A stretch of DNA of 64,000 nucleotides from Cylindrodendrum hubeiense (lineage: Eukaryota > Ascomycota > Sordariomycetes > Hypocreales > Nectriaceae). This document shows, one piece after another, positions 31,428 to 42,929 of the stretch. The position numbers and the translations under genes were made by a program. Each line of letters starts with the position of its first letter. Positions within the stretch are counted from its first letter, which is position 1. The notes under the pieces are model-generated. The model had not been told where the DNA came from. It saw only the letters and a program-made list of their open reading frames with translations, and did no database searches. The stretch spans positions 1-64,000 of the forward strand of contig JAANBB010000161.1 in assembly GCA_014621425.1 (NCBI GenBank), written 5' to 3'.

Positions 31428-33648
31428 ATGAGCTCTAGCCGGATACCGGAGCCCCCTCCCAGTAATTATGATTGGAACCAACGCATTATTAGTGAGGATG
31501 CGGTGAATCGATCAGCCGTTGAAGTATGGGAAGGCGATCTAGATGGAGACATCCTAGAGCTCTTCCAGCGCATCCCTAATGGGTCTCCAAGACTACATTA
31601 TCAAGCCGAAGAGCTAAAGGCAATCTTCCCTCCTCACGCTTTGAAGGAACTATCCGATGGCATCACTGGCACATCTTGTGAGCCCATCGCATGGCTTGAC
31701 GACAGATCCCAGTCGGGTGAAATGAGAGAAGAAATGGGTTGGCTGAACCGTGCTTCTTTGTTTGCAGCACTAAGAGAAGATGTGAGTCAACCCTGTTTTC
31801 TGCCGGAACCTCCACAGCCCATATAACAACCCCAGACGATATGTTAATCGAATTCTAGCGTATTCTAGTAAATAGAGCAGATGCGGGCAGTAAACCAAAC
31901 GCCGATCGACGACTACTGTAATGCCTGCTTCAATGTCCCCAGAAATGGAACCATAACCTGATAACTGCATCAGATATCTACCAAACCCAGATTGGCGAGG
32001 TCTGTCACCCATCATCTTGACTGCTTCGACTCAGCAATCGGCTATTTTGAGCGTGTTTCTATGGAAGCATCTCACTGCAGCCTGTTCCATACAGGCCTCT
32101 TTTTCTGTAAGTTCCAATAATAGCCCAATTTGAACTCGAGTATTCAATCTAAGGAATGGAGACTAATGAGTGTAGGATAACGGACGTGATTTTTTCTCCT
32201 TGGAATTTCACATTCCCTTCTATGTGTGGAAAGAAACAAAGACTGTGGTTCTCGATAATCGAAAAAAGTCCGACGCGTCTCATCTTAGAGAATCAATACC
32301 TCTATCATTCTTGAAGAGTACCCATGCGAATTCTGGAGAGGAAAATACTCTTGACTGCTTGTACGAAAGTCAGTGGTCATGTGCAGTCGCCGGTTTTGAC
32401 AACAAGATATGGAATGGATACGGTCTCACTGATACCTACTTCTACGATAAAGACGACCAATTCGACAGATCAAGCGCCAATTATCACCAAAGCTGTGGCG
32501 ATGTGGAGGGCGATGTTCCTAGTGATCCCATTAGCGGATCAGATGCTAACATACCAATACACGACCCTCGTGAATATTTTGTGGTAACTCTCCGCGAACG
32601 AATACACGATATTACTGAAGAATGGACCAATATCATCACTCGGCTTGAACGTAAAATGGGTTATTATGTGAGTTCCCTTTCTTATAGATTCCACCTGTAT
32701 ACACATCTCAATATACGTCTGTTCCAAAGCGGCACCAGTCACTTGTCGGATTACAGATGCCAATCAGAGACTTTGCATCATGCAGATTCCGTACTGAATT
32801 ACCGTAGATCAATGAGCACATGATCTTGGGCGATGATCGACCGTCATTTAGAGCTGCCGATGATTGTTCGGAGTCTCTCCATGAATCATATTTATGGACG
32901 GAACAAGCTAACCGTCTCATAACACGCCTCAGAAAACGAATAAGAAATACTAATAGCTCCTGGCAGTCGTTCAGAGCTAGAGATACCCACTACTTCTACG
33001 GAGTTGATCAACAAAGGGATTCATCTAGTCGTATAGAATCCCGTCTTCGCTCAATCGACAGAGAAATCTGCGAACTTGAAAGCCTCCAAGTCAGATTAGG
33101 AGATTTGTGGGATAAAAATGGACAGTTTAGAGACTCGGTCAGTTCTGGAGCCTCATCCTCACTTTGTATGGGCCTGCCTTTACGAACAATTTTGTACTAA
33201 CTTCCACTAGCTAGAGCTATATCTGCATGTTAAAAACAACCAAACCATCGTCTTGCAACAGTTCAATATCAACTTTGTAAGCCGACTCAGAAGCAGGCTG
33301 AAGTAAAGTCGTTCGCTGATTTGCGACTAGATCCAAATCATATCCCCGCCCGCATTAGCTGCAAGCATGATGCAAGGTGATGTTTTGCCTTGGAAATCGG
33401 GGTTTTTATCGTGGCTAGTTATAACCGTGGTCTTATGGATTTTAACGGCAGCTGTACGGCCAGCGTTGACTTGGTACCACCGAAACATGGGCCTGAAGCC
33501 AAAACCCAGCCTTACCCCTCCGCAATTTGCCCATCAGTCAATGACAAATGGCTTCCATTTGCAAGGAGTTATCAAATTGCCGCAGCCTACCTTTGCGCGA
33601 CGCCCATACCGCTATTTCGAGTTTGGGAAAGACCAAAATGAGAATTGA
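31428..33648 (+). CDS. Uncharacterised protein with C-terminal membrane segment (CorA-like layout)
   Basis: A 583-residue protein in seven exons: 31428-31781, 31859-31917, 31974-32106, 32176-32667, 32808-33137, 33211-33276 and 33331-33648. All phases agree; the intron at 33138-33210 has a TACTAAC branch site. The N-terminal part is soluble and acidic (RRLLYLPNPDWRGLSPIILTAS, FFSLEFHIPFYVWKE). The middle is helical and charged (LRERIHDITEEWTNIITRLERK, SRIESRLRSIDREICELESLQ), like the coiled stalk of CorA-type fungal proteins. Near the C-terminus lie a weak hydrophobic stretch (FIQIISPPALAASMM) and a clear TM (FLSWLVITVVLWILTAAV), then a short basic tail. The intron at 32668-32807 is unusually long (140 nt) and may hide a small exon. 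No GMN motif is visible, so channel activity is not claimed. Confidence 0.72.
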
Positions 33649-34418
33649 AAATCTGTACGCTGGATGAAACAAGCAGAGATGAGAGACAAGTAGTAATCAA
33701 GACATGGCTTAGATAAGCCAGCGGTACCACCTCCTCCAATGGAAAGCCAGGTATTATTTTTCTTTCGACTTGTATCTAAAACTCCCTACTACTTATCTTC
33801 AACAATATTATGCCTGTCAAATGGCCCAACACAGAGAGTGTGCTCATAATGATGTGATTGCTACGCATGAATCCTTGATACCTATGGCAAGCTTCGTGGC
33901 TGACTGTTATTGGGCGAGCAGATTCCATACGCTTGTAAGCCTCGTTTACAAAAAGCCGACCCTGTTCAACCTGGTCAGACCTGCCTGCTTCCCGTTCGGA
34001 CGCCTCTTTTATTCCCCCATCAGTACCTAATTTCCGCGTAGTGTAGGCGCTTTGAGTCATTTAAGATTGTATTAGCAAACTAAACAAAGAATCACATGTA
34101 CTTCTTTTCTATCTTCTCTTCTCTTTCTTTTTTTTGCCAGCGAGGTTGAGATGCTTGCCACGTCGCTTTGAGTATCACAGGGAGGGGGGGATGATGTGGT
34201 AGCACTTAGATGGCTGCCTCGTGAGCAGCCTTACACATGTACCCGATATCTGCCCAACGTCCAACATGCGCCCAATGCGCCTCCCACCAACAACCCAGAG
34301 ATCTTCATCTGCCGTATAATAGATTTTCTTCCTGGAGGACAATCCTTCAAGCGCACAGTCAATTTCCAGACTCTACACACCGTTCTCATCAGAGACAACT
34401 GCGCCCCTCACCTGACTG
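33649..34418. other. Intergenic, no supported gene
   Basis: Spacer upstream of the ArgRS-like gene with a pyrimidine-rich tract (cttctcttctctttcttttttt) near 34,105-34,135, typical of a fungal promoter. No motif-bearing ORF. Confidence 0.5.
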
Positions 34419-36425
34419 ATGATGGCATGCCTTACTAGCACGCCAAAGGGCCTCGATGCCCTCCTAGAAGGGCTCTCTCTGGATCCATTGCCTCAATACG
34501 TATCGAATGATGCTCTTACCAGACCTGTTGGAATATGGCGATCCTACTTCGCAAAGTTTCTTTCCACGGTAGTGGACTGTGAGGAGGCTGCGATCCAGGA
34601 AGCCATCAGCTCAACAACAGAAACCTCTCTCGGAGACTTGGCTCTCATTTTACCTCGGCTCAAGCTGAAAAATATTGACAACAATGGTCTAAAATCTTTG
34701 GCTTTTGAGATAGGTGAACGGGTTTGTCACACCCTGTCTCCAAACCTTCACACTTGATTCAGCCTAACTTGCACATCTTAGCTTCCTACTTCGCCGCTTT
34801 TCTTGCCCCCCTGGGTTGATGGCATCCATCTTCGGATGTTCTTTTCTCCAGATACTCTCCCCCGGCTCCTTCTCCCGTACATCAGAGATCGGAAATCGTT
34901 ATACGGCCATGACTTGTCCCAAGGCCTCCGGGATCCAACGTTGCCTGACCAGGGCAAGAAGAAAGTCATCGTGGAATTCTCCTCTCCAAATGTTGCTACT
35001 GATTTTGATGGTAACCACCTTCGAAGCACCTTCCTGGGCGCCTTTGTTGCCAACATTTACGAGGCCATGGGATGGGAGGTGGTACGCCTCAACTACCTCG
35101 GCGACTGGGGCAAGCAAATTGGCTTGCTTTCTGCGGGATATGAAAAATTCAGTTCTGATGAGAAGTTGCAAAATGGTGGAATCAATCATCTGCTAGAAAT
35201 CTACGCGAAGATTGAAGAACTATTCAGACCAGAACAAGACGCAAGGGAGAAAGCAAAACAGGACAAACAGAACACCGCGGATATTGAAGGAAAAGGTATC
35301 TTCGCTCAAAGAGACTCGATTGTAAAAAGTCTGGAAGACGGTGATGAAGCAGCTCTTGCGCTATGGCAGCGCTTCCGAGACATCACTATTGACGAACTTA
35401 ATCTCGGGTACGGACGTCTGGGCGTCAAGTTTGACGAGTACTGGGGCGAATCAGAGGTCAAACCCAAGACAATTGTTGAAGTTGAAGACACACTGAAAGA
35501 GAAAGGTGTCCTTGAAGAGAGCGATGGGTCGTGGATGGTTGACTTTGTGAAGCATGCTGGGAAGAAAGGTCTCGGTACGCAAATTGTTCGAGGTCGTGAT
35601 GGCTCCACACGCTATCTCCTGCGAGACATTGCTGGAGCACTCGATCGCTCACGCAAGTTCGAATTCGACAAGATGATCTACGTGGTGTCTTCGAGGCAGG
35701 ACAACTATTTCCAGCAATTGTTCACATCTCTCGAACTGATGGGCCTCTCGGATCTCAAACAGAAGCTCCAGCATGTCAATTTTGGCTCCATCCAAGGACT
35801 CAAGGGCAGCCTGCTTTCCAACATCCTCAACCAGTGCGCGATTGGAATTCATGATGCTCTGCGAGAGGAACATGGTGATAGTGATATCGACAGCGACGGT
35901 GTTGGGTCCATCAGTGACATGTCTCTGGTCAGCGGGTTGCTCGCCCAGGATATGTCTGGAAGGAGGGGGCACAGCTACACCTTTGACCCAAAGAAAATAG
36001 CGTCTTCTAGCTCTCATACTGGCTTGGTGTTGCAGGCATGCCACAGAGTGTTGAATGCCTCTATCGACAAGTTGAACACTAGCGATGTCGAGGCTGCTGA
36101 GGTAGACTACACTGCGTTGAGCGATGATGACTCTGCCGATCTGCTACGGCTCATGGCGCAATTTCCTGATGTTGTTGCAGCAACTTATAAGTCGTTGGAG
36201 CCTCACACACTCCTTAGCTACTTGTACAAAGTTGTCAGTTCGTTGTCTATCCTGGGCGAAGGAGAGGATGAAGAATTCGAAGGTGAGGGTGATGAAGGCG
36301 GACCTAGTGAAGCATGCGAGAAACCCAGTTTGGAGGAGAAGAAGGCGCAGCTCTTTCTGTATCAGAATGCACAGCAGGTCTTGGAGAATGGGATGAGACT
36401 ACTAGGATTTCCAGTTGCTTCATAG
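34419..36425 (+). CDS. Arginyl-tRNA synthetase paralogue with degenerate catalytic signatures
   Basis: A 648-residue protein in two exons (34419-34721 and 34782-36425); the intron is GTTTGT...TAG with a CTAAC branch. It has the full class Ia ArgRS layout: N-terminal Add1-like domain, Rossmann core (KVIVEFSSPNVA, ANIYEAMGWEVVRLNYLGDWGKQIGLL, DGSTRYLLRDIAGALDR, YVVSSRQDNYFQQLF) and C-terminal DALR domain ending NGMRLLGFPVAS. The HIGH-equivalent, normally HAGHLRST, reads DGNHLRST (residues 177-184), so the first His and the Gly are lost. The KMSK-equivalent loop, normally GMSTRKGT, is shortened to GLKGSLL. An acidic insert sits before the last helices. Aminoacylation is therefore doubtful. It may be a pseudo-enzyme or a repurposed paralogue beside a canonical ArgRS elsewhere in the genome. 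Confidence 0.85.
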
Positions 36426-37152
36426 TATATACTAGTTTTGATATCGAAATACATTGAACATATGTGCTTACTCCAATAGAAACCGTCCTCTTGGTATGAA
36501 ACAAAATGAATGGTACTCGTACTCCCGCCTATGTAGGAAGAAAAGAGATAGTTACCCTACTCGTGGTACTCAATGTCGATAGGGAAATTTCAGATGCCAT
36601 TGAAGTATGGCCCAATATAAGAACCAGCCCAGTTTCCTAAGACTAGCCTATCGGTAAGCCTCATATTAAGATATGTCTATCGTTCGAAGCCATATAACCC
36701 TGATGCCCGAGCCAATTTTCCATGTTCCTGAGCGTTATCAATCTTATTGAATAAACTCCAATCAGAAGCTCTCCAATCCAATGAGAGAGAGTTTGACACT
36801 ACAACCACAGCGCTACTAGTGATTGTGAACAGAGCATTTTAGGTGTTGAACAGTAATGGATCCACCGTGATGGATGAATAGTGTCCTATGATTAACAAAG
36901 CCAGGTGGATAAAGCCCATTGAATGAGAGCCCTTAGCTTGACTTCAACCCCATATATGTAGTATGGGTCCGGGAACTGGATCCAGACGAAATTTTATTGC
37001 CCCCCACAAATCCGCCGGGATTCATTGCAAAAATAACGCTGCTTCAACAGAATATGTGTAAGCCGAACCTAGATGGCTCGCCTTGACTAGAATGACTCCA
37101 AGGTTATTACCGATGGTAGTGGGATAGCTCTGCAAATGGAATGGAAGCCGGC
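36426..37152. other. Intergenic, no supported gene
   Basis: About 0.7 kb of moderately AT-rich sequence between the ArgRS-like gene and the tRNA array. No ORF with a motif and no further tRNA-like fold was seen. Confidence 0.5.
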
Positions 37153-37157
37153 AAAAA
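37153..37157 (-). terminator. Pol III terminator, tRNA-Phe copy A
   Basis: Five T residues on the minus strand, ten bases after the tRNA 3' end. Confidence 0.7.
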
Positions 37158-37166
37158 GGTATTGAT

Positions 37167-37293
37167 TGCGGTTTATGTGGATCGAACACATGACCTTCAG
37201 ATCTTCAGTCTGACGCTCTCTGTCAGTGAAGGTTAGTGATATGACTCGAAGAGGGATTATTGTGACAACATACCCCAACTGAGCTAAACCCGC
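37167..37293 (-). tRNA. tRNA-Phe(GAA), copy A, with 54-nt D-loop insert
   Basis: Read on the minus strand. The 20-nt first part (37293-37274) is GCGGGTTTAGCTCAGTTGGG, containing an intact box A. The second part (37219-37167) starts AGAGCGTCAGACTGAAGATC and holds the anticodon loop CTGAAGA (GAA), variable loop AGGTC and T-arm ATGTG-TTCGATC-CACAT (box B), and ends AAACCGC-A. Joined, they give a normal 73-nt tRNA-Phe; the G5-A68 mismatch in the acceptor stem is shared by all three copies. The insert (37273-37220) begins GTATGT, has TCACTAACC near its end and finishes CAG, like a spliceosomal intron. The canonical position 37/38 carries no intron. A T5 run follows the gene. CCA is not encoded. 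Confidence 0.9.
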
Positions 37294-37366
37294 TTGGATG
37301 AAAGACGAGATGCTTCATGTGGATTATGTTCCCAGGCTGAAACACCAAGGCAACAAAATGGAGAAC

Positions 37367-37374
37367 AAAAAAAA
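37367..37374 (-). terminator. Pol III terminator, tRNA-Phe copy B
   Basis: Eight T residues on the minus strand, eight bases after the tRNA 3' end. Confidence 0.75.
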
Positions 37375-37381
37375 TGAAGTG

Positions 37382-37508
37382 TGCGGTTTATGTGGATCGA
37401 ACACATGACCTTCAGATCTTCAGTCTGACGCTCTCTGTCAGTGAAGGTTAGTTATTTGTCTCGGAGAAGGGAAGTTGTAATGACGTACCCCAACTGAGCT
37501 AAACCCGC
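37382..37508 (-). tRNA. tRNA-Phe(GAA), copy B, with 54-nt D-loop insert
   Basis: Exonic parts 37508-37489 and 37434-37382 are identical to copy A. The insert (37488-37435) begins GTACGT, has AACTAACC as a branch-like site and ends CACTGACAG. Its middle differs strongly from copy A while both ends are conserved. A T8 run follows as a Pol III terminator. Confidence 0.9.
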
Positions 37509-37583
37509 GCTTGTGATTCGGAGGCTTCAGTCTTCCCTATTTATTCTGTCTCGTTCCAGATTGGCAAAGAAGGAAAGATCACC

Positions 37584-37590
37584 AAAAAAA
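37584..37590 (-). terminator. Pol III terminator, tRNA-Phe copy C
   Basis: Seven T residues on the minus strand, nine bases after the tRNA 3' end. Confidence 0.75.
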
Positions 37591-37598
37591 GAAATCGA

Positions 37599-37726
37599 TG
37601 CGGTTTATGTGGATCGAACACATGACCTTCAGATCTTCAGTCTGACGCTCTCTGCCAGTGAAGGTTAGTGATTTGCTTGGAGTGAGGGATTAATGTGTGG
37701 ACATACCCCAACTGAGCTAAACCCGC
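37599..37726 (-). tRNA. tRNA-Phe(GAA), copy C, with 55-nt D-loop insert
   Basis: Exonic parts 37726-37707 and 37651-37599 match copies A and B. The insert (37706-37652) begins GTATGT, has TCACTAACC and ends CACTGGCAG. The single A-to-G change near the end keeps a possible G-U pair with the D-arm. A T7 run follows. The three genes lie in tandem on one strand at about 215-bp spacing. Confidence 0.9.
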
Positions 37727-38168
37727 GTGTTTGATGCCAGATTCTGCCGCTAGCTCAGACTATGGAGATGGGCCAGAACCTAGTTGAGGTGATGCCCACC
37801 CTAGACACAAAAAGGTTCATCCTTGCAACCAGGTACCTAGTCCTGCTACTGTTACAAATACAAAGCATATGAAACTTGTGAAATCTCCTTTATTGCATAC
37901 TGAATGATTCGTCTAGAATACACTTCAGTGGTAGTGTTATCTAGTTAACCTCCGAATATCTTGAACATCCACCTTGTAGTAATCGGCAAACACACATGAG
38001 ATGAACTACTCAATGAAAATTAATAATTCTTCATTTAAGTTGTTTATTTATTTGGTCATTTATTTTACAATAGTAGAGTTCTTGATGTATCATCTCTCAA
38101 CAATCTACTTTATCAACTGAAGGCTTCCAAAAATCGTACAAGATAAAGGAACACGAAAGCTTCTAGTT
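37727..38168. other. Intergenic, AT-rich
   Basis: Upstream flank of tRNA-Phe copy C and 3' flank of the b5 reductase gene. Strongly AT-rich around 38,010-38,100. No gene seen. Confidence 0.5.
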
Positions 38169-39164
38169 CTAGAACTTATGAATCTGATCCTTTCTGTATC
38201 CAAGCTGACTGAGAACTCCAGATGAATTCCTCTTCCCGACAAGGGACTCCTCCATTGCTGGGGGGCCACAAACGAAGACCTTTGTGTCTTGTTTAGAAGA
38301 TGGCACAACCTCTTCTAGCAAGGCTTTCGTGATGTAACCTTTTCGGAAAGGTGATGATGTACTTGGATGACTGACGGTGTAAATCGCCTTGAAGCGACCA
38401 GGGAAGTCTTTTGAAAATTGCTCAAACTCCTTTCTCAGCAGCACATCTTCGTCGCCATTGACGCCGAATACGAGAGTAATGGATGTCTTGTCATCAGGGT
38501 TTCGGAGGATACCCTGTGCCAGCTGGTAGATTGGAGTGATGCCAGCACCTCCAGCGATGAGTGTGATGTGGGAGTGGGTGTTGGCCTTCCACTGGTATCC
38601 TTTCAGAGGTGCCGCGAACAGTAGCTTCTCGCCCGGCTCCAACGAATGCAAGTGACCGCTAGCTTTCCCATTCGGATATTTCTTGACGAGAAGTTCCAAA
38701 AAGCCAGGCTCATCTGAGGAGGGAAACATGAGACTGGATTCTGAAGAGTGCTAAGGGATGTGGTACTTACCGGACGCGCTCACAGGAGTGTAGGGACGAG
38801 GAACAGGCAGCCAACTTCCCTTGGGCCATGAAACGGTCAACAGGGCGGCTATCAAATGTCAGTCTTTGATATTTCTGATATTCTCACGACCTAACTCACA
38901 TGTGAGCGAAAGTCCAGACACAGCGTCTTCCTGGGGTAGCTTGAAACGAAGTCGCTTTGTGTTGTGGTTTACGGCCTCGGAGCTTTCTAGTGACAGAGAC
39001 ACGAATGCGGGGCCGCCTTTGAAGACCCTCGGAGGAGCGCTTGACTCTGCGGAAGCAGATCCCATCATGATTTTGGATACGATCCCGAGGCCGATACCAC
39101 CGGCAGCGAGGGTAGCAATGAGAGGTGCTGGTCGTACTTGACGAAACTGGATAGCCCAAGACAT
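38169..39164 (-). CDS. mcr1: NADH-cytochrome b5 reductase, mitochondrial type
   Basis: A 295-residue flavoprotein in three exons: 39164-38900, 38848-38771 and 38713-38169. Introns are GTGAGT...TAG and GTAAGT...CAG; phases agree. The N-terminal region has a hydrophobic anchor (APLIATLAAGGIGLGIVSKI), as in Mcr1. The FAD-binding domain shows RPYTPVSASDEPG and the glycine-rich GHLHSLEPGEKL region. The NADH domain shows LIAGGAGITPIYQLAQGI, LVFGVNGDEDVLLRKEFE and VFVCGPPAMEE. It transfers electrons from NADH to cytochrome b5 or related carriers at the mitochondrial outer membrane/intermembrane space. Length and C-terminus are normal. Reading exon 3 alone from its internal ATG would miss the FAD domain. 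Confidence 0.92.
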
Positions 39165-39536
39165 GATAAAAGAACTAAGGTGATACGGAGTAAATAAATT
39201 GCGAATTCAATCAAATGCGCGCTGATGCTCTATTTATCTATTCAATTGCTGCTTTGTGATACGAAGGATGACGTGAGGTGTGTGCGGCACTGCCGGAATC
39301 CGGACATTTCTCACTTTTCCGGGACCGAAAATCCGCCGAAGGCCGCGAACGTTCCCCGCCATCCCTGCGAATTCCGCCCAATCTATGTAAATCACGCCAC
39401 GTACCCGAAATAACCAAATCCTTCGCAAAATACCGTTGTCTCCTCCTATTCCTTCCGGCTTACTTTTAATGTGAGTATTAGTTGTGGTATACCGACCGGC
39501 AGTTGTTCATCGTAGTCCAATTGGGGTCGTCTGTCC
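39165..39536. other. Intergenic spacer
   Basis: Promoter of the b5 reductase gene and 3' flank of the sugar-porter gene. No gene seen. Confidence 0.5.
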
Positions 39537-41135
39537 TTAGACACACGCTAGCCGCCCGAGTCTCAAGCCTCCACCAGACTGCTGCTCTTTGGAGTTCTTC
39601 TCTCTCTCTTCATACTTTTTCTCGATCGCTTCAAGACTGAGTCCCTTTGTTTCAAACATGAACAAGCAGACTGAAATTGTGCAGACAAGGCTGGAGAAGG
39701 CGAACAGGTAATACGCGCCGAAAGTGGACTTGGCGAGGAGGACTGGAGTGACCAGTGCAACCACGTAGTTTGCACACTAGAGATGATGTTAACGCGGTTT
39801 CTTCCATTGACCTCGAAGATGATGAACCTACCCAGTTTGAACACTGCGCAAGACTCGAGGCGCTGCTTCTTGTCTTTCTTGGCATGCTCTCCACCACCCA
39901 TGTGCGGAATCCAATCGCCCATGTGAAGCTGAAGGACATGGCAAAAAGATAGATGGACACAATCACAATCCATCTTCCGGCTCCGTGATCGGCGTGGACT
40001 TTATCGGCAGCGTAGAGCGAGCCCATCAGCAGCATCAATGCTGTGATTAGAACTCCACCCAGGATCCCCGAGGTACGGCGTCCCCATCGGTCGGCGCAGA
40101 GGGTTGCAGGAATAGTAGCTCCCATGATGACCAATGCGGAGACACCAGAGGCCAAGAATGATGCTCGCTCACTGCTGAGTCCGGCCTGAGTGAATAGGAT
40201 GGGCGCGTAATACAGGACACCGTCAATGCCACTGAATTGCTGCATGCCCATGATAAAACAAGCGAATGCGGTCCTCGATCTGTAGGGCGCCGAAAAGGCA
40301 TGTGCGAACTCCTTGAAAGTATGCGTAATGCTTTGCCAGAAAGTTTCATCTAGGTCCTGAGTCTCGTCCGGGGGCAAAGATTGTGATAGAAGCTCTTTTT
40401 GCTCCGCCTCATCCAAACCTAGTTGGGCTACAACAACACGAGCCTCATCAATTCTTCCCCTGGAGAGCAACCAGCGAGGTGATGGAGGTGTGATGAAGTA
40501 GATTGTCGATAAAACGAGGCCAAGGAACGAGGCGATGGCTGGAGGTAGTCGCCATGTGATAGAAGAAGTTGCATCCCCCAGGCGTGATGTGCCGTAACAA
40601 ACAAAGTATCCCGTAGCTAGGCCTGAAACAATTAAGAACTGGGGCAAAGCTGTCATAATACCCCGAACTCGAAAGGGAGATATCTCGGAGACCTGAACAT
40701 AGACGTTGCTAATGAACAAGCCTTCCCCCATGCCCTTAATAAGTCGGCCCAATACGAAAACGCCAAGAATTGGAGAGCCGCATTCAATAGCAGCCCCGAT
40801 GCCATATGTGACGGAACCAACGGCGATGAGGCTGGTGTGGCCGAACCGATGGGCAAGGGCACCAGCAATTAGGGCTGTCAAGGCGCCTGGAATAAGAGAA
40901 GATGAGACAATCAACCCATGCACAGTTGCCGAGAATTCACCAAATGTCTCTTTAAAGGCGGGCATGGTGGTGATGGAACCGACACTGCCAGTGTCGTACC
41001 TAGGGGGCAGTTAGCAAATTTCGAGGTGAGATAGAGAGAAGCAGGCTAGAAGCAGTGGCCGTACCCAAAGAGAAATGCAACACATGATGTTAGAATGCTT
41101 GCGCTCACGTAGAAAGGCACCTTGAACGCCATCAT
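39537..41135 (-). CDS. MFS sugar-porter family transporter
   Basis: A 492-residue 12-TM carrier in three exons: 41135-41065, 40999-39832 and 39776-39537. Introns are GTACGG...TAG and GTAGGT...TAG; phases agree. Hallmarks: LFGYDTGSVGS on TM1, AHRFGHTSLI, GRLIKGMGEG and QVSEISPFRVRG, the PSPRWLLSRGR motif after TM6, QQFSGIDGVLYYAPILF on TM7, DRWGRRTSG, and a C-terminal FETKGLSLEAIEKKY (PETKG variant). The Asp of GYDTG is retained, suggesting proton symport. Substrate could be a hexose, pentose, inositol or quinate; the sequence alone does not decide. The N-terminus before TM1 is short because an in-frame stop lies just upstream; ATG codons at 41135 and 41132 are both possible. Confidence 0.88.
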
Positions 41136-42929
41136 CACAGAGATCCCGAATGAGATATGCTTCTGCGAAGTTTGCGAGGAGCCGCCTTGATCTTGATCGT
41201 GCAAACTCTTGTCAGTGTGTGTGACTTATCTAAAGTGGACTCGCTGCAAGGCGCTAAACCATTAGTTTGCCCTCAGCAGATGATAAGCTTGTGGTAAGCA
41301 TCCACCGCAGACACCACCTTAAGGTGTGGATCGGTCGCCGCTACCCAAAGTTACCGGCCCAACCATATCCTCCATCGGGGCCACGATTTGTTATTTCCGA
41401 ATCCTTTTCAGCAATTCCGTCGACAAGGTGTCAAGCACAAGAGCGGGTTGGGTATCAGGGCAGAGTGGACCATGCAACCCAAGATAAACGAGAATGGGTC
41501 CTCGCTGTCGGTGGGTCGGAGGTGCGGTGAGGCGAGGTTGGAAAAAGCGCCGTTGTAAAGATTCGCAGCATTCTCGATTAGAAAGCCATCCTGACAGGCC
41601 ATAAAACTGCAATGTTAATTATAGAGTCACTCTGACTAATGTGAATACTGGTAGAAAAGAATGGTAGCAACGCTGTCTCCTAACGACCTCACTTCGAAGG
41701 CAAGATAGCGAGTAATGAATGAACTGAACTTGTGGTTTTGATAGACACCAGAAGCATCGGCGGGCATGAATGACTTTTAAGAAATCAATGGGGAACAACT
41801 GTCGAATATTTCAGTGCCGTACTATCGATGAAAGCCGTATCGGTAGTACTTATGATCTTTTCATAAAAGTCTGTTCTTTTTCTCGTTCCCTCAACACACC
41901 CATCACATGCGCCAAGACGATAATGGCACTGGTCCACGATCTTCATGCATCTGGGTGGCGCTGCCGATTGGACACGGGCGGCTAGTCCTTCCTAGAGCGG
42001 ACAACACAATGCTAAGCACCAGGCACGTAAACTAAACCCAGCGACTAGCGGAACCAATGCGGAGTTGACAAGAACTGGTGGCCGGTATGCCCAAAAACGG
42101 ATTGGTATAGAGTCACCGACCCATTGTATTGTGCAATCCCGAAACTCCGATCGCCATCTTTTAAAACACAGAGTTTTTTTTCTTTCTTTTCACAGCTCGT
42201 CATCACACTAGGCGGTCCAGGACGGCAGTAAAGTCCCCTACAGTCTCCGCCTAATGATAGAGGAGCGTGCCTATACTGGACGATGAACGGTCCTGCGACC
42301 CAATAATCTTTTAGAACATGCACAATACAAGCGGCCCAATAGCAGGGGAGGCCGAGACTAGGGACGATGAAATCGGATAAAATTGATAAAACCTATCGAC
42401 ACTACCTAAGGTATTGTCTGGTCAAATGGGTCACTAAAATATGCTATAAGAATGGACTACGAATACTGAGAATTAAGTATAATTAAGATGACTGCTTGGG
42501 TGACTGATGATTAGCATGGTCGCGATGCCAATGGCGATCCTGATGATGAAGGTGGACAGTCTACCTTGCTGTACCCATGACCTTCCCCATCGACCTCAAA
42601 GACTGACTAATTGAGTTAAACAAGTTGTTGCCTACCTAGAGCAGCCTTTCAACTGTTACCAAGTGTGACATGCATTGCTCAAAATGACATCACTGGATGC
42701 ATCTGCAAACCAGAATCTATTGCAGCCCGTCTACAATATAACGTGGAATCTGCCAATTATGATAGCACTGGGTGAATGCCTGTTAGAGGCTATGAAATGT
42801 GAGTATGAGTACAGTATCACGAGATAGAGTCGATAAGATCAGACTAATATTACGTGTATTTATGGTCTGAATGTATTCCCTTGCGTGGGCACCTGGTATA
42901 TATGCCGCAAAAATTAAAAATATACGACT
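41136..42929. other. Long intergenic stretch without a supported gene
   Basis: About 1.8 kb between the sugar porter and the 3' end of the histidine kinase. Small ORFs on either strand have no motif. The part after about 42,330 is AT-rich and shares the phrase gactgactaattga with the decayed region near 27,450, perhaps remnants of one repeat family. Confidence 0.45.

Noticed and set aside
33770..34438. Several 60-94-codon ORFs between the membrane protein and ArgRS-like gene
   Set aside because: No motif; the ArgRS N-terminus is complete without an upstream exon.
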